Positions 52,106 to 61,913 of a stretch of DNA of 64,000 nucleotides are shown piece after piece. A model generated the notes under the pieces. It was not told where the DNA came from. It was given only the letters and a program-made list of their open reading frames with translations, and searched no databases. The DNA is taken from assembly GCA_033852175.1 (NCBI GenBank), contig JAWSUY010000001.1, positions 463,408 to 527,407 on the forward strand, in the 5' to 3' direction. Positions within the stretch are counted from its first letter, which is position 1. Each line of letters starts with the position of its first letter. Source of the stretch: Agarilytica sp033852175. GTDB taxonomy: Bacteria; Pseudomonadota; Gammaproteobacteria; Pseudomonadales; Cellvibrionaceae. A program made the position numbers and the translations under genes.

Positions 52106-52369
52106 TCAATCCCCAGGAGCCGCGCCTTGGGCAACCAACTCATTTTTTTGTTTACGGCTGAGTTTTTTGATCGCCATTTCTAGCCTAGTGGCTCGGGAAC
52201 GATCTTCTGCCGGTTGGGAATAGACCAAGTGCACTGGTCGCTTGCCTCGGGTATAGCGTGCGCCTTGTTTCTCATGATTATGCTCGTGAACACGTCGCTC
52301 GATATCGGTGGTGATACCGGTATATAAGCTGCCGTCCGCGCATTCGAGCATGTAAACAAACCACGTCAT
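52106..52369 (-). CDS. GIY-YIG endonuclease-fold protein, YhbQ-like, 87 aa
   Basis: GIY-YIG fold: YMLECADGSLYTGITTDIERRVHEHNHEKQGARYTRGKRP is the diagnostic N-terminal half. The YhbQ/UPF0213 group has weak nuclease activity on branched DNA. Stands alone. Confidence 0.93.
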   Translation of the reverse strand: MTWFVYMLECADGSLYTGITTDIERRVHEHNHEKQGARYTRGKRPVHLVYSQPAEDRSRATRLEMAIKKLSRKQKNELVAQGAAPGD

Positions 52370-52635
52370 ATTGCTAACACTGTCAATTTTGGGGGGATTC
52401 TACTCTTTTACAGCGTTTTAGCCGAGGTTTTGTCATTATCGGCGCAAAGTTAGTGGTATTAATCGTAATAACATAGTCCCCAGGCATACAGGCTATGTAC
52501 CTCTGCTCGCGTCATTGTGAGCCAAAACCACTAACGATAGTGACCACTTACACACGTTCTCAGCGAAGCCACTCATTATCGACTAAAATTAAATTGATAC
52601 CCGCCATTTTACGCCAACTCAATTGCGAAGACTGA

Positions 52636-55600
52636 ATGCAGATTGCGAAGCCACTGAACCGATTACTTTGTTCCTCTGCGATAGGACTAAGCGGGTTGTT
52701 TGCGCTAGTTTTCCAACCTGTAATCGCCGCACCCGGTGACATACTGTTTCAAGAAGAATTCGATAGTACCGGAGATTACATAAGCGATTGGACATCGTTC
52801 GGCTTTGGTACAGCCGCCGTGACTACCGCAACATTCAGCTCCAGCCCAAGAGCCCTGCAGACGGGTGGTTTCGCCGTTACCGTTACCTCCCGCTCTGGCC
52901 GTATCGATACTTCCGGGATCGACGGCGCCGACGTTACCGCCTGGATTCGGCGTGGCGACGATAGCTTTAGTGAAAACCCCGACGCTGGCGAAGATCTTAC
53001 ATTCCAGTATTTAAATTCATCGGGCACTTGGATCGATATTGCCAGCTACATCGGTGAAGGCACTCCCGGTGAAATTTATACGCCAACTTTTAGCCTACCC
53101 GCAGACGGCTTGTATTCAACCCTACAAATCCGCTTTGTACAGGCATCCGGGTCGCTTTATGGCTTCGACTATTGGCACATGGATGATGTCATCGTCACAG
53201 AAACAGGGCCTGGTGGAGACTGTTTGACCACTTATTCAGACCTTTTTGACTCATCAAATTACAACAACAGCGACGGAACACTCGATTGGACAGGCGAAAC
53301 CTGGAGCGAAACAAATGATGACGGCAGTGCAAGCGGCGGACTCATCTCTATTTCTAGCGGACAATTAGAATTGTCCGGCAATGGGACATCCACCAACACG
53401 GCTATCACACGGCAAGTGGATACCGACTCGGCCACATCCATCGCCCTAAGCTTCGACTTTCAAATGGTCGGCGGCGTTGATACCGGCGACTCCTCCTTAG
53501 TGGAAATTTCTGACGATGGCGGCAGTTCATGGACAACGCTGGAAACCTTCACTGGTTTTGCCAACAACTCGAGCGGCTCTCGGAGCTACACCGTCACCAC
53601 GTATGCCGCCAGTAATATGCAGGTACGCTTTGCCATATCGCCCGATAGCGGCGGCGATTGTTGCTACGACAGCGGTGGCGAGCGCTGGGAAATCGACAAC
53701 CTGGTTATCGAGTACTGCGTCATCACGCTCCCAGACCCAATCGCGGAATATCGGCTCGATGAAGACAGCTGGGACGGCAGCGCCGGAGAAGTTATTGATA
53801 GCAGTGGCAATGGGCTTAATGGCCGCGCAGTTAATCTCAATGATTTACCCACCACTGACGACAGCAACCCAGCAGCGAGTGGAGACCCCGGTACCTGCGG
53901 CTATGGAGAATTCGACGGCACCTCCGATGGCTATGTGCAAATCGATGATCCTGGGACCGGCTCCATTCTCGATTTATCGCCAGATTTATCCGTCGCGGTA
54001 TGGATCTATCCCACCACTCTCCCTTCGAGTGGGCTCGCCACTATCGTTTCCAAAGATGAAAACTTTGAATTTCATTTAGACACGTCGGGCCGGATCAACT
54101 GGTGGTGGGGCGGTGGCAGCCGCTCGATGACTAGCACCGGCACAGTTACGCTCAATACCTGGAACCATATAACGATTACCCACGAACTCGGTTCGCAGGT
54201 GATTTATATTAACGGCGTGAGTCAGGGCACCAATAACTCTTCAGCGGCCATCACCCTCAATAACGACGCCTTGTTTATCGGCACCGATCTCGCGTATCAC
54301 TCACGCCGTTTTACCGGCTTTATTGACGAGGTAAAAGTTTACGATGAAGCCTTAAGCATTGCACAGGTGGGCGTGGTCATGGCCCAGACACATGCCTGCG
54401 CAGTGTCAACGACTGACCACTTCGCTATATTTCACAGCGGGACCGGCGTCACCTGCGAGGCTGAAGTCATCACCGTAACCGGACATGACTCATCCGACAC
54501 CGGTGTCGATGTCGGTGCCAGCACGATACAAATAACCGCAACATCCGCTACTGCAGGGTGGACGACGGCCGACACAACTTGGCTGCTCGGTAGCGGAACG
54601 GGTTCGTTTTCAACACCCAGTGCTGGCGTCGCCCAGTATCAATTCGGCACGGGTGAGACCTCCGTCGTATTGAGCTTTAGTAACAGCTCCGAAGCGGTAA
54701 TCGATTTTGATGTGGAGGATACTAGCGACCCATCTCTCACCGATGCAGACGGCGGAGTAGAAGACCCGACCTTGAGCTTTTCGGATACTGGGTTTCGTTT
54801 TTACAACGACGCTAATGGGGATGGTGACCGTGATGGCACCGACGGCATTGCGTCGCCCCTAACCGCAGGCATAACCAGCGGGCAATTAATACTGCGGGCA
54901 GTAGAAACCGATAGCTATACCGGGGCCTGTATCGCCAGAGTGACCGGCGCTCAAACAGTGAATATGGGCTATCAATGTGAAAACCCCACCACCTGTATCC
55001 GTTTAGACGACGCCGATATCAGTGGCACCGCCATTGGCGAAAATGACTTTGGCGTAAGCAGTAACGTAAACGCCGTTAACCTGACGTTTGATGCCGATGG
55101 CGAGGCACCATTTACCTTCGAATATTACGATGCTGGCTCAGTTCGTTTAGTCGCATCCTTACCACTTGCCGCGAGTGGCAACGAACCTGCGTTTACCCTT
55201 TTCGGCACCAGCGATGCCACCATCGTTAAGCCCGCCGATTTAGTGATTACTCAGGTGACCGGCAACCCTAGTACCACAATTTCAGGCTCCGGCTTTGTAA
55301 CCAGCGGATCATTATTCACCACCATCGTCCAAGCACGAAACGACGATGGCGGCACGACACCCAATTTCGGCAATGAAACATCGAGCGAAGGCATCATCTT
55401 AATTGAGCAGGTACTTATTATGCCCGCTGGTGGCACGCTAACAGCCCTCACGTCCCCTTCCACATTTGACCCAACTGGGACAGCAGGGGAGTTTGAAAAT
55501 ACAGATTTACGCTGGAATCAAGCCGGAACATTCACCATGCGTGCTCAAATAGCGGATTTGGACTATTTGGGAGAGGGTGATGTTACTGGCACCACCAGTG

Positions 55601-56598
55601 GCAATATTGGCCGCTTTTACCCCGACCACTTTGATTTAACGTCTTCCACACTGATCCAGGGCTGTGCCGCCGGCGGCTTTACCTTTATGTCCGATCAGTC
55701 TTACGTACACCGGCCAATGGATGCCCTCTTTTCGATTAGCGCGCTCAGCGTTTTATCATCCGTACTCACCAATTACGATGCTGCACTTGGCTACCCTGTA
55801 CGCGGTTTTACCGCCGTTGCTGAAAACGCCAATAACGGCAGCGACCTTAGCGGTCGGGCGTTTATTGCAGCCAGCACGTGGGGCAGTGGCATTTATGCCT
55901 TTTCCAGTACAAACAATGCCGGGTTCTCGCGTGACCTTTCTGGCCTCAACGAAATCGTCAATGGACCATATAGCAGTATTCAGCTCGGCTTAGTCGTCGA
56001 CGCTAGCGGACCCGATCCCATCGATTTTATGAGTGCCGACCTCACCATGCACCCCGGTCAGCCAAATAACTGTGTCAGCGATGGGGATTGCATAGCAGCA
56101 GCAATAAGCTCTACCGCAAACTTAGTCTTTGGTCGCCTTTACGGCAGAAGCTCACACGGCCCAGAAAGTGCGGCACTCGCGGTTCCATTGGAAACACAAT
56201 TTTGGGATGGCAGTGAATACCAGACAGCAGCAGGCGATACCTGCACCGCCATTGCCGCGACGGCGACCTTATTCGACGGCAGCAGTATTAGCACAGACGC
56301 CAACCGTACCGTGGTAATCGGAGGCAGCAACTCGACCGGCAGTTTCGATAACCTAGCTGCGACCGTAGAATTTACGATGGTCGCAGGCGAGGCTGGCTTG
56401 GAATTTTCGGCACCAGGAGCAGGCAATACCGACTCATTTATTGTGAGCATTAATCTCAACAATTACCCCTGGTTACGCAGTGACTGGGATAACGATGCCG
56501 ACAATGCTGACGATACATTCTTGCCCAGTTTGGTGATTCAGTTTGGCAGTTACCGGGGGCATGATCGGGTTATTTTTTGGAAAGAGGTTTTGAATTAA
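52636..56598 (+). CDS. secreted LamG/MshQ-like adhesion protein, 1320 aa
   Basis: Signal peptide (GLSGLFALVFQPVIAA). The first 340 residues contain two related jelly-roll-like units of about 150 residues (each ends DDVIV or NLVIE after a W-x-D pattern: YWHMDDVIVT; ERWEIDNLVIEY). A concanavalin-like LamG domain spans about 367-580 (DGYVQIDD; VAVWIYP; FIDEVKVYDEAL). The MshQ/DUF6701 region with PADLVIT and RFYPDHFDL extends to the C-terminus. MshQ belongs to the MSHA pilus locus, but no msh genes lie here. Probable role: surface or pilus-tip adhesion. Confidence 0.88.
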   Translation: MQIAKPLNRLLCSSAIGLSGLFALVFQPVIAAPGDILFQEEFDSTGDYISDWTSFGFGTAAVTTATFSSSPRALQTGGFAVTVTSRSGRIDTSGIDGADVTAWIRRGDDSFSENPDAGEDLTFQYLNSSGTWIDIASYIGEGTPGEIYTPTFSLPADGLYSTLQIRFVQASGSLYGFDYWHMDDVIVTETGPGGDCLTTYSDLFDSSNYNNSDGTLDWTGETWSETNDDGSASGGLISISSGQLELSGNGTSTNTAITRQVDTDSATSIALSFDFQMVGGVDTGDSSLVEISDDGGSSWTTLETFTGFANNSSGSRSYTVTTYAASNMQVRFAISPDSGGDCCYDSGGERWEIDNLVIEYCVITLPDPIAEYRLDEDSWDGSAGEVIDSSGNGLNGRAVNLNDLPTTDDSNPAASGDPGTCGYGEFDGTSDGYVQIDDPGTGSILDLSPDLSVAVWIYPTTLPSSGLATIVSKDENFEFHLDTSGRINWWWGGGSRSMTSTGTVTLNTWNHITITHELGSQVIYINGVSQGTNNSSAAITLNNDALFIGTDLAYHSRRFTGFIDEVKVYDEALSIAQVGVVMAQTHACAVSTTDHFAIFHSGTGVTCEAEVITVTGHDSSDTGVDVGASTIQITATSATAGWTTADTTWLLGSGTGSFSTPSAGVAQYQFGTGETSVVLSFSNSSEAVIDFDVEDTSDPSLTDADGGVEDPTLSFSDTGFRFYNDANGDGDRDGTDGIASPLTAGITSGQLILRAVETDSYTGACIARVTGAQTVNMGYQCENPTTCIRLDDADISGTAIGENDFGVSSNVNAVNLTFDADGEAPFTFEYYDAGSVRLVASLPLAASGNEPAFTLFGTSDATIVKPADLVITQVTGNPSTTISGSGFVTSGSLFTTIVQARNDDGGTTPNFGNETSSEGIILIEQVLIMPAGGTLTALTSPSTFDPTGTAGEFENTDLRWNQAGTFTMRAQIADLDYLGEGDVTGTTSGNIGRFYPDHFDLTSSTLIQGCAAGGFTFMSDQSYVHRPMDALFSISALSVLSSVLTNYDAALGYPVRGFTAVAENANNGSDLSGRAFIAASTWGSGIYAFSSTNNAGFSRDLSGLNEIVNGPYSSIQLGLVVDASGPDPIDFMSADLTMHPGQPNNCVSDGDCIAAAISSTANLVFGRLYGRSSHGPESAALAVPLETQFWDGSEYQTAAGDTCTAIAATATLFDGSSISTDANRTVVIGGSNSTGSFDNLAATVEFTMVAGEAGLEFSAPGAGNTDSFIVSINLNNYPWLRSDWDNDADNADDTFLPSLVIQFGSYRGHDRVIFWKEVLN

Positions 56599-56904
56599 GG
56601 AGTTGCCACCACCCTTCAAAGTTAAGTAAATCAAACTCTCAAACACAGACATGCAATCGCACAAGCTAAGTCTGTATCAATGAAGCATGTTAATTACGTC
56701 AGGAAATCGTTTTGTGTCATGGCGAATTAGATGGCTAAAAATGCACCACTTCAGCGCAATTGCCGGAGTTCAACTACAATAATATGAAGCGCTTAAATAT
56801 CTATAATGTCGTTAAATATCAACTTTTCCTAAGGCTTGTTATGAATATAGCTGGTGGAAACTCACAGCCAACCATGTATTGAATACCATTATCGGAACGT
56901 TTCT
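56599..56904. other. 306-bp intergenic before cheX-like gene
   Basis: No gene. A TATAAT (56802-56807) may be the -10 of the cheX-like gene; no good -35 at 17 bases. AT-rich. Confidence 0.4.
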
Positions 56905-57411
56905 ATGACAACAACTGAATCGCCAAGTAAATCAGCGATTAGTATGATTTTTATTTCAGCTTTCTTGGAAGCGACGACAAATGTCATTTCCACGATGGCA
57001 GAGCTGGGCGTGCAAGCTCAAGCACCTCAAATAAAGAAGACCCCTGCACCTTTCGGTGACATCGCCGGCATTATGCCCATGAGCTCTCCGGATGTACGTG
57101 GCCAGCTGGTGATATCTTTCACCAAAGAATCGATTCTGGGTGTTAGTAGTAAAATGCTCAGAGAGGAGTTTCTCGAACTCAATGAGGAGATAATGGACGT
57201 TGTCGGTGAAATTACCAACATGGCAACGGGCGGAGCAAAAGCAAAATTAGACCTTGAAGGTTTTGACTTTGATATGGCACGCCCATATGTGGTGTTGAAA
57301 AAAGATTACGATACCTTGGACCTTCCTTCCGAAAAATCACAAATAGTCATTCCCTATAAAACAGATGTAGGGCCAATATTCATCGAAATTGGTTTTGAAC
57401 ATATTGGCTAG
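56905..57411 (+). CDS. CheX family phosphatase-like protein, 168 aa
   Basis: The ATG at 56905 begins the conserved region (an upstream in-frame ATG at 56854 adds 17 residues without support). CheC/CheX fold: SEVM-like VISTMAELGV..., GDIAGIMPMSSPDVRGQLVISFTKE, and EIMDVVGEITNMATGGAK with the E-x2-N phosphatase motif. CheX dephosphorylates CheY~P-type response regulators. Orphan: no chemotaxis genes adjoin it. Confidence 0.88.
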   Translation: MTTTESPSKSAISMIFISAFLEATTNVISTMAELGVQAQAPQIKKTPAPFGDIAGIMPMSSPDVRGQLVISFTKESILGVSSKMLREEFLELNEEIMDVVGEITNMATGGAKAKLDLEGFDFDMARPYVVLKKDYDTLDLPSEKSQIVIPYKTDVGPIFIEIGFEHIG

Positions 57412-57646
57412 AAGAGACTTGACGAGTATTGTTGCCCCAATGAAAACCGTTGAACAATTCAGGACAGACCCGCCTTAAAACAATTTATAACCTCATCCAT
57501 AAAAATAAACTCGCGCATATTTTTATAGACCCTCCTCAGTAGTAAAGGAGATGCATCATTGTGATTAAGAATGAGGGAGTGATTAGCCCAGCTTACAATT
57601 AAATAATGACATCGGAAGCCGGAACGCGCATAGCGATACAATCGAA

Positions 57647-57877
57647 TTAACGATCGTCGATTTTAATCGCTTGACGGTTATAAATGAAGGCAATTGAAAA
57701 AGCAGACAAGAAAGATAAACCGATGATGACACCGATAGTAGAGAGATAAGTACCGGCCTGCTGGCTAGAAATAGACTCCGCAGAGAACGACGCTAAAACA
57801 GGTAAAACCGCATAATACGCGCCCATCACGATAGCAAAAGCAGCGCAAACCATTCCAATAAATGAACCTATTCTCAT
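57647..57877 (-). CDS. hypothetical two-helix membrane protein, 76 aa
   Basis: ATG at 57877 chosen (CGGAAAG 8 bases before it). Two hydrophobic segments (FIGMVCAAFAIVMGAYYAVLPVLASF and TIGVIIGLSFLSAFSIAFIY). No family. It lies 75 bases downstream of the murein endopeptidase gene on the same strand. Confidence 0.6.
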   Translation of the reverse strand: MRIGSFIGMVCAAFAIVMGAYYAVLPVLASFSAESISSQQAGTYLSTIGVIIGLSFLSAFSIAFIYNRQAIKIDDR

Positions 57878-57952
57878 AAAGAACTTTCCGTTTGTTGACG
57901 AAGATACACTACCCCATCTTTGCCATGACTGCAAAGCGTTATCAGCAATTTA

Positions 57953-58630
57953 TTATTGCTGACACGGAATCGAAAAATCCACATGATAATGTTCATCGTG
58001 CCGGACCCAAGAACTCTTTTTGGAAAACTGTATATTATCTTTAAGATAGACGGCATATGCCGTCTTGTATAAGTTTGGCTGCAACTGCGGATCAAAAATA
58101 ACTCGCCATAAATCATAGCCCTGTTTTTTAGCTTGCTTGTGCAGTGCAACAATATGCGCAGCGATGGCATCGTAATCAATTCGAAGGCCGTCAAAATTAT
58201 CATTTTTATCGAATTCGATTGTGTAGCCCACTTTATTAAAGAGGTGAGTCGGTAAATGCACCGACTTTCCTTTTTTGTTCAAAACCGGCGTCATAAAATC
58301 AACCGATAAACCATTGCGATGGGTTTTATGGGGCCGAAATTTCCCTCCTTCCTTAAAACCTGTTTCTGCGTATTTGTAAACTTTTGCGGGCTGCTCCAAT
58401 TCAAGATCACGATAGGCCGACACAACAATTTCTTTCACCGATGAATGAACATACGTTCTTCCCAGTAAGCGTGCTAAATAACTGTAACCAACAAAGTTTT
58501 TTCCAGAAGAGGGAAGTTGAACACCGTGATCTAAAGACCCATTAGACGTTGTTCCGTAACAGGTGCTGGTTTCCGCAATGGCGAAAAGAGGGATACATAA
58601 TATAAGTGGGAGGAGGTACTTCAAGTTCAT
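57953..58630 (-). CDS. mepA: penicillin-insensitive murein endopeptidase, MepA/M74-like
   Basis: Signal peptide (LPLILCIPLFAIAE). The M74 zinc motif H-x6-D appears in HRNGLSVDF and the terminal HDEHYHVDF supplies the HxH ligands; GSLDHGVQLPSSGKNFVGYSYLARLLGRTYVH is the conserved N-terminal region. Cuts D-Ala-mDAP cross-links in the periplasm. Length (225) is shorter than E. coli MepA (274). Similar M74 enzymes also occur in phage and type VI loci, so a weapon role for this copy is possible in view of its unknown neighbours. Confidence 0.88.
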   Translation of the reverse strand: MNLKYLLPLILCIPLFAIAETSTCYGTTSNGSLDHGVQLPSSGKNFVGYSYLARLLGRTYVHSSVKEIVVSAYRDLELEQPAKVYKYAETGFKEGGKFRPHKTHRNGLSVDFMTPVLNKKGKSVHLPTHLFNKVGYTIEFDKNDNFDGLRIDYDAIAAHIVALHKQAKKQGYDLWRVIFDPQLQPNLYKTAYAVYLKDNIQFSKKSSWVRHDEHYHVDFSIPCQQ

Positions 58631-58839
58631 AATATCGTCGCATCTCTTTCAAAAATAAGAATAAGTCAATTCAAGCCCCTTATAAGAGAGCCTTACCACT
58701 ATCTACTCCAGAGTAATGTGAAGTAGGTCTATATTCATAAGTTTTCCGGTTTACGCGCAACACTTACAAGGCTATGGTTTCCATTGTCAGAAAATCTAAC
58801 CCCCAAAGATGTCAATTCAGACAAGGAAATGGAGAAATC

Positions 58840-59631
58840 ATGAGCATACCAATGCGAATCGTAGGGACCTTCAAATATGAAGATGGAAAATTTGTCTCAG
58901 CCGAATCGATAGACAAAAACCGAAACGACTTCAATCATCATAAAACCGTTTCAATTCCTACCAAAGACATTGCACAATATTACCCTATGAACCTTAGATC
59001 ACGAGTCAAGGTTGGTTCAGCACTCAATCAAATGACACTTGTGGCCGGTGAGACTTACTTTGTCCCCGGCGGTCGTAGAATTATCTTAGAAGCTAAGAAT
59101 CAACACATACTGTTCATATTCAATAGTAATAACAAAATCGAACCGCCTGGGTTTTATATTCAAAGCCCTCAGGGTTTTCATCAAGAATGGCTAGACCTGG
59201 TCCGAATTAGTGCCTCTAAAAATCTTCAAGGCGCTCGTATATTGGCCGAATGGGAAATACAATTTTTAGTAGGCGTTGTAGCCGGCGCCAGCTGGACAGG
59301 GTTTGCCATCGTCATCGGAATGTCCTTCTTAGAAGAAGCCATTACAGGTAAAAATAGAAAGGCTGTAACCGATTTAATTACGATGATTGATGTTTTAACA
59401 AAACATCAAGAACGCCTTAAAAAAGTAGCACCAACGCTAGAATCCGTACTAGTCGGTATGTTTTGGCTAACCTTACTCAAAGGCCAACAAGAGCACCTTA
59501 TTCCAACGATGGCTAAGGACCCAAAAATGGCTGCACGAGCCGCAGGGACAATTGCAGCTAAACTTGGTAATCAAGCGCTTGACGGACGACTTACTGCAGC
59601 CTCGGTTATTATCAACACACCCTTCAGTTAG
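58840..59631 (+). CDS. hypothetical protein with two membrane-like helices, 263 aa
   Basis: ATG at 58840 chosen, with GGAGAAATC directly before it (an open frame reaches 58774). Mixed alpha/beta N-terminal 130 residues (GTFKYEDGKF; VPGGRRIILEAKNQHILFIF), hydrophobic helices near 150-175 and 205-225, then an Ala-rich end. No family recognised. It reads directly into another frame at 59634, suggesting a frameshift (see findings). Possible envelope effector; not shown. Confidence 0.55.
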   Translation: MSIPMRIVGTFKYEDGKFVSAESIDKNRNDFNHHKTVSIPTKDIAQYYPMNLRSRVKVGSALNQMTLVAGETYFVPGGRRIILEAKNQHILFIFNSNNKIEPPGFYIQSPQGFHQEWLDLVRISASKNLQGARILAEWEIQFLVGVVAGASWTGFAIVIGMSFLEEAITGKNRKAVTDLITMIDVLTKHQERLKKVAPTLESVLVGMFWLTLLKGQQEHLIPTMAKDPKMAARAAGTIAAKLGNQALDGRLTAASVIINTPFS

Positions 59632-59633
59632 TA

Positions 59634-59870
59634 TTGAAGCTTGCCCTAACAGTCCCTAATGCAGCCAAGAAAACAGTCGACCAACTCACGACAATGGACG
59701 ATATTGAAGACTATCGGAAAAACTTGGACAATCTTCTAACCACAGCTCACGTTGTAGTTAGTAAATCCGAAAAAGACAAAATCATTGAAGAACTCAAAGC
59801 CCACCCGATAGAGATTTCTGTAATATTTAAAGACCTAAAATCTGATATTATGACCACCGTCCCCAAATAA
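59634..59870 (+). CDS. downstream frame, possible C-terminus of the 58840 gene, 78 aa
   Basis: Starts only with TTG two bases after the previous stop and lacks a ribosome-binding site. The frame is already open upstream of that codon, so the preceding gene probably runs on into it after a frameshift near 59625. The product is helical, acidic (VDQLTTMDDIEDYRKNLDNLL). Not recognised. Confidence 0.45.
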   Translation: MKLALTVPNAAKKTVDQLTTMDDIEDYRKNLDNLLTTAHVVVSKSEKDKIIEELKAHPIEISVIFKDLKSDIMTTVPK

Positions 59871-59888
59871 ATTCATTGAGACCATCAC

Positions 59889-60269
59889 ATGCATATCCGG
59901 TGCTTTATCGTTTTTTTCATAGCTCTATTAGGAAGTGCTGCTAGCTGCTCACGCGAGCAGCACTCAAAAACGAGTACTCATCAGAGAGAAGCAAATGAAT
60001 TTTGTTATGCCCATTCGATTGATTACTGGGAAGAAACTGGAAAAATAGCACTCATAGAAGCAGCCAGAGCGACGGAGAAGCAGAATATTTTTATTTCCGA
60101 ATTTCGGTCAAAAATCACAAGTAAAGACATGAAAGCCATAGTGTATGATCAGACTAAAGATATGCCAGCGGCCGATTTCTACCAATATCTGAAAGAACAT
60201 ATTCCGTCACTAACAAAACAACCATTTGAATGCGAGGCAATTGCAGAATTCTATATTGCATACCCATAG
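59889..60269 (+). CDS. hypothetical lipoprotein, 126 aa
   Basis: Lipoprotein signal (FIVFFIALLGSAASCS), lipobox Cys about residue 20. The helical mature part has two further Cys (EFCYAH and FECEAI) plus acidic stretches. Follows the preceding unknown by 18 bases, same strand, so likely in the same unit. A lipoprotein immunity-type role toward a membrane-active neighbour is a guess. Confidence 0.6.
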   Translation: MHIRCFIVFFIALLGSAASCSREQHSKTSTHQREANEFCYAHSIDYWEETGKIALIEAARATEKQNIFISEFRSKITSKDMKAIVYDQTKDMPAADFYQYLKEHIPSLTKQPFECEAIAEFYIAYP

Positions 60270-60464
60270 TCAGACTGAGCAAATAAAATAAGTCGGTGAA
60301 AACTAGCCAGTGCCCATACATAAACTTGTAAATCATTGATATACAGGCTTGTGAATGAGCACTAGCTATACCAGTCTCTCAACCTAAAAGCGTCAAATAA
60401 CCCTACAGCATATAAACACTTTACCAGCGTAAATACTGAAAATCAGCTGTGTCCTTTACCGCCG

Positions 60465-61397
60465 TCAATCCTCTACCATATCAAACATCGTCTTTAACCA
60501 ACGAACATCCTCAGCACCAAGCTTTGCTTTTCCATGTAGAGACGCGTCTTCATAAGCTTCTTTATACACATGGCAAATTGCCTTCTCTGTTAATTCTCGC
60601 CATCGGTCATTTGATAGCTCTGGAATACTGCCTGTTGCTAGGTTTGGATCAGTCAAGGGGTCGTGCTGTTCTACCGTAGTATTGAGAGCAAAATCCAATT
60701 CCTGCAGTATTGGATTAATGACTCGCAAGGTTTCAGCGTCTTCAAATTGCTTCGCAACGTTTTCCTCCGCTATGCGAATGTCCTTTTTTAATTTAATTTC
60801 GCTAATTTTCTCGCCGCTAGGTCGCAAACCATACTTGCTCAACAACCCTGACACGCCAGGAACCACCGCCTTAATCGCAATGCCCGCGCCGAGTATGGGA
60901 TTAAATATGGCCGCCGCTCCTCCAACCAATAACATTCCGTATGTTAGCTTCCGATCTAACGAATCGATAGAATCCGCTAACGAGACCAGCGCGTTCGTTT
61001 TCGCCTTGTGATTCTCCTCGACAAGTTCTCTGGCGCTTTCTTGCATGTAGGATTTCAGTTCAAACTCAGCATGTTCGTTCGCAAAGTGAAAAATTCTTTT
61101 CTTAGGCAGATCATTGATTTCAGGAACTGATTTCGGCAGGCATCGCATCGTGTGCAATGCAAAGTTATATTCCGATAGATAAAAGGGAATAACGAAGTAA
61201 TGCTTTTCATCAAACTGTTGATCAACATAATTGTTTGATGCTTCTTGAGAAACAAAAACTGGCAACCCATTAACCATCTCCGTAACAAGAGAAACCTTTG
61301 AAGACACCTCACTTATCGCTTTCTCGGCTACGGAGTTCACCGAACGCATTCCCTTTTCTATTAATTTTTTCATATTCGAACTCGGATTGTTAAGCAT
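60465..61397 (-). CDS. hypothetical protein with a hydrophobic hairpin, 310 aa
   Basis: ATG at 61397 or at 61373 (MKKL). Soluble N-terminal 150 residues, a hydrophobic stretch (GMLLVGGAAAIFNPILGAGIAI) near 165-190 that could be a membrane hairpin, and a helical C-terminus. No family recognised. Faces the 58840-60269 unit convergently. Confidence 0.55.
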   Translation of the reverse strand: MLNNPSSNMKKLIEKGMRSVNSVAEKAISEVSSKVSLVTEMVNGLPVFVSQEASNNYVDQQFDEKHYFVIPFYLSEYNFALHTMRCLPKSVPEINDLPKKRIFHFANEHAEFELKSYMQESARELVEENHKAKTNALVSLADSIDSLDRKLTYGMLLVGGAAAIFNPILGAGIAIKAVVPGVSGLLSKYGLRPSGEKISEIKLKKDIRIAEENVAKQFEDAETLRVINPILQELDFALNTTVEQHDPLTDPNLATGSIPELSNDRWRELTEKAICHVYKEAYEDASLHGKAKLGAEDVRWLKTMFDMVED

Positions 61398-61481
61398 CTA
61401 TAGTCGTGTTTTTATTTCATGCATTGAGTTCATACATACACTTCCGTATGTCCACAAATGGATTAATCACTTCCCAAATAT

Positions 61482-61913
61482 TTAGCCTGGCGATGCATAA
61501 CTATTTTTAAAATCAAAGACTTCTTCTGAAGCCCCATTCTTGGCATATAAAAACATTTTCTCTGACGCTAATTTTTCAGTAATCGTTTCACCTGCTTTCA
61601 CCCAAAACATGACATATTTTGGGTGAGGGTGCTCGGTAAACCATTGCTTACGATCTTTCATTGCAGTCGCATGCATGCCCGTATAAACGAACTCTTTAAG
61701 ATCAGTAATGCCTTTCCAGCCAGAAGCATTTAAAACGTGCGGATTTGCAAAAACACTAAACCGATCCGGCATATCGATATTTCTGGTAAAACCCGAGTAG
61801 GTTCTCGCGAGTTCATTAATGGGGGCTTCAAGCGCCCAAAATGATTGCATTTCTTTGCTATCAAGTGGGTACTTTGCTAATGACAAGTTGATATGTATTA
61901 ATTCGTGCTTCAT
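61482..61913 (-). CDS. DUF3291 family protein, 143 aa
   Basis: ATG at 61913 chosen: the conserved part begins LIHINLSLAKYPLDSKEMQSFW. Further family motifs: YSGFTRN, NASGWKGITDLKEFVYTGMHATAMKDRKQWFTEHPHPKYVMFWVKAGETIT. Small dimeric-ferredoxin-like (ABM-type) fold of unknown function. A longer frame to 62039 precedes it but lacks homology to the family. Confidence 0.85.
   Translation of the reverse strand: MKHELIHINLSLAKYPLDSKEMQSFWALEAPINELARTYSGFTRNIDMPDRFSVFANPHVLNASGWKGITDLKEFVYTGMHATAMKDRKQWFTEHPHPKYVMFWVKAGETITEKLASEKMFLYAKNGASEEVFDFKNSYASPG

Noticed and set aside
53516..54079. 187-codon frame inside the MshQ-like gene
   Set aside because: Other reading frame of a low-complexity secreted protein; no start signal.
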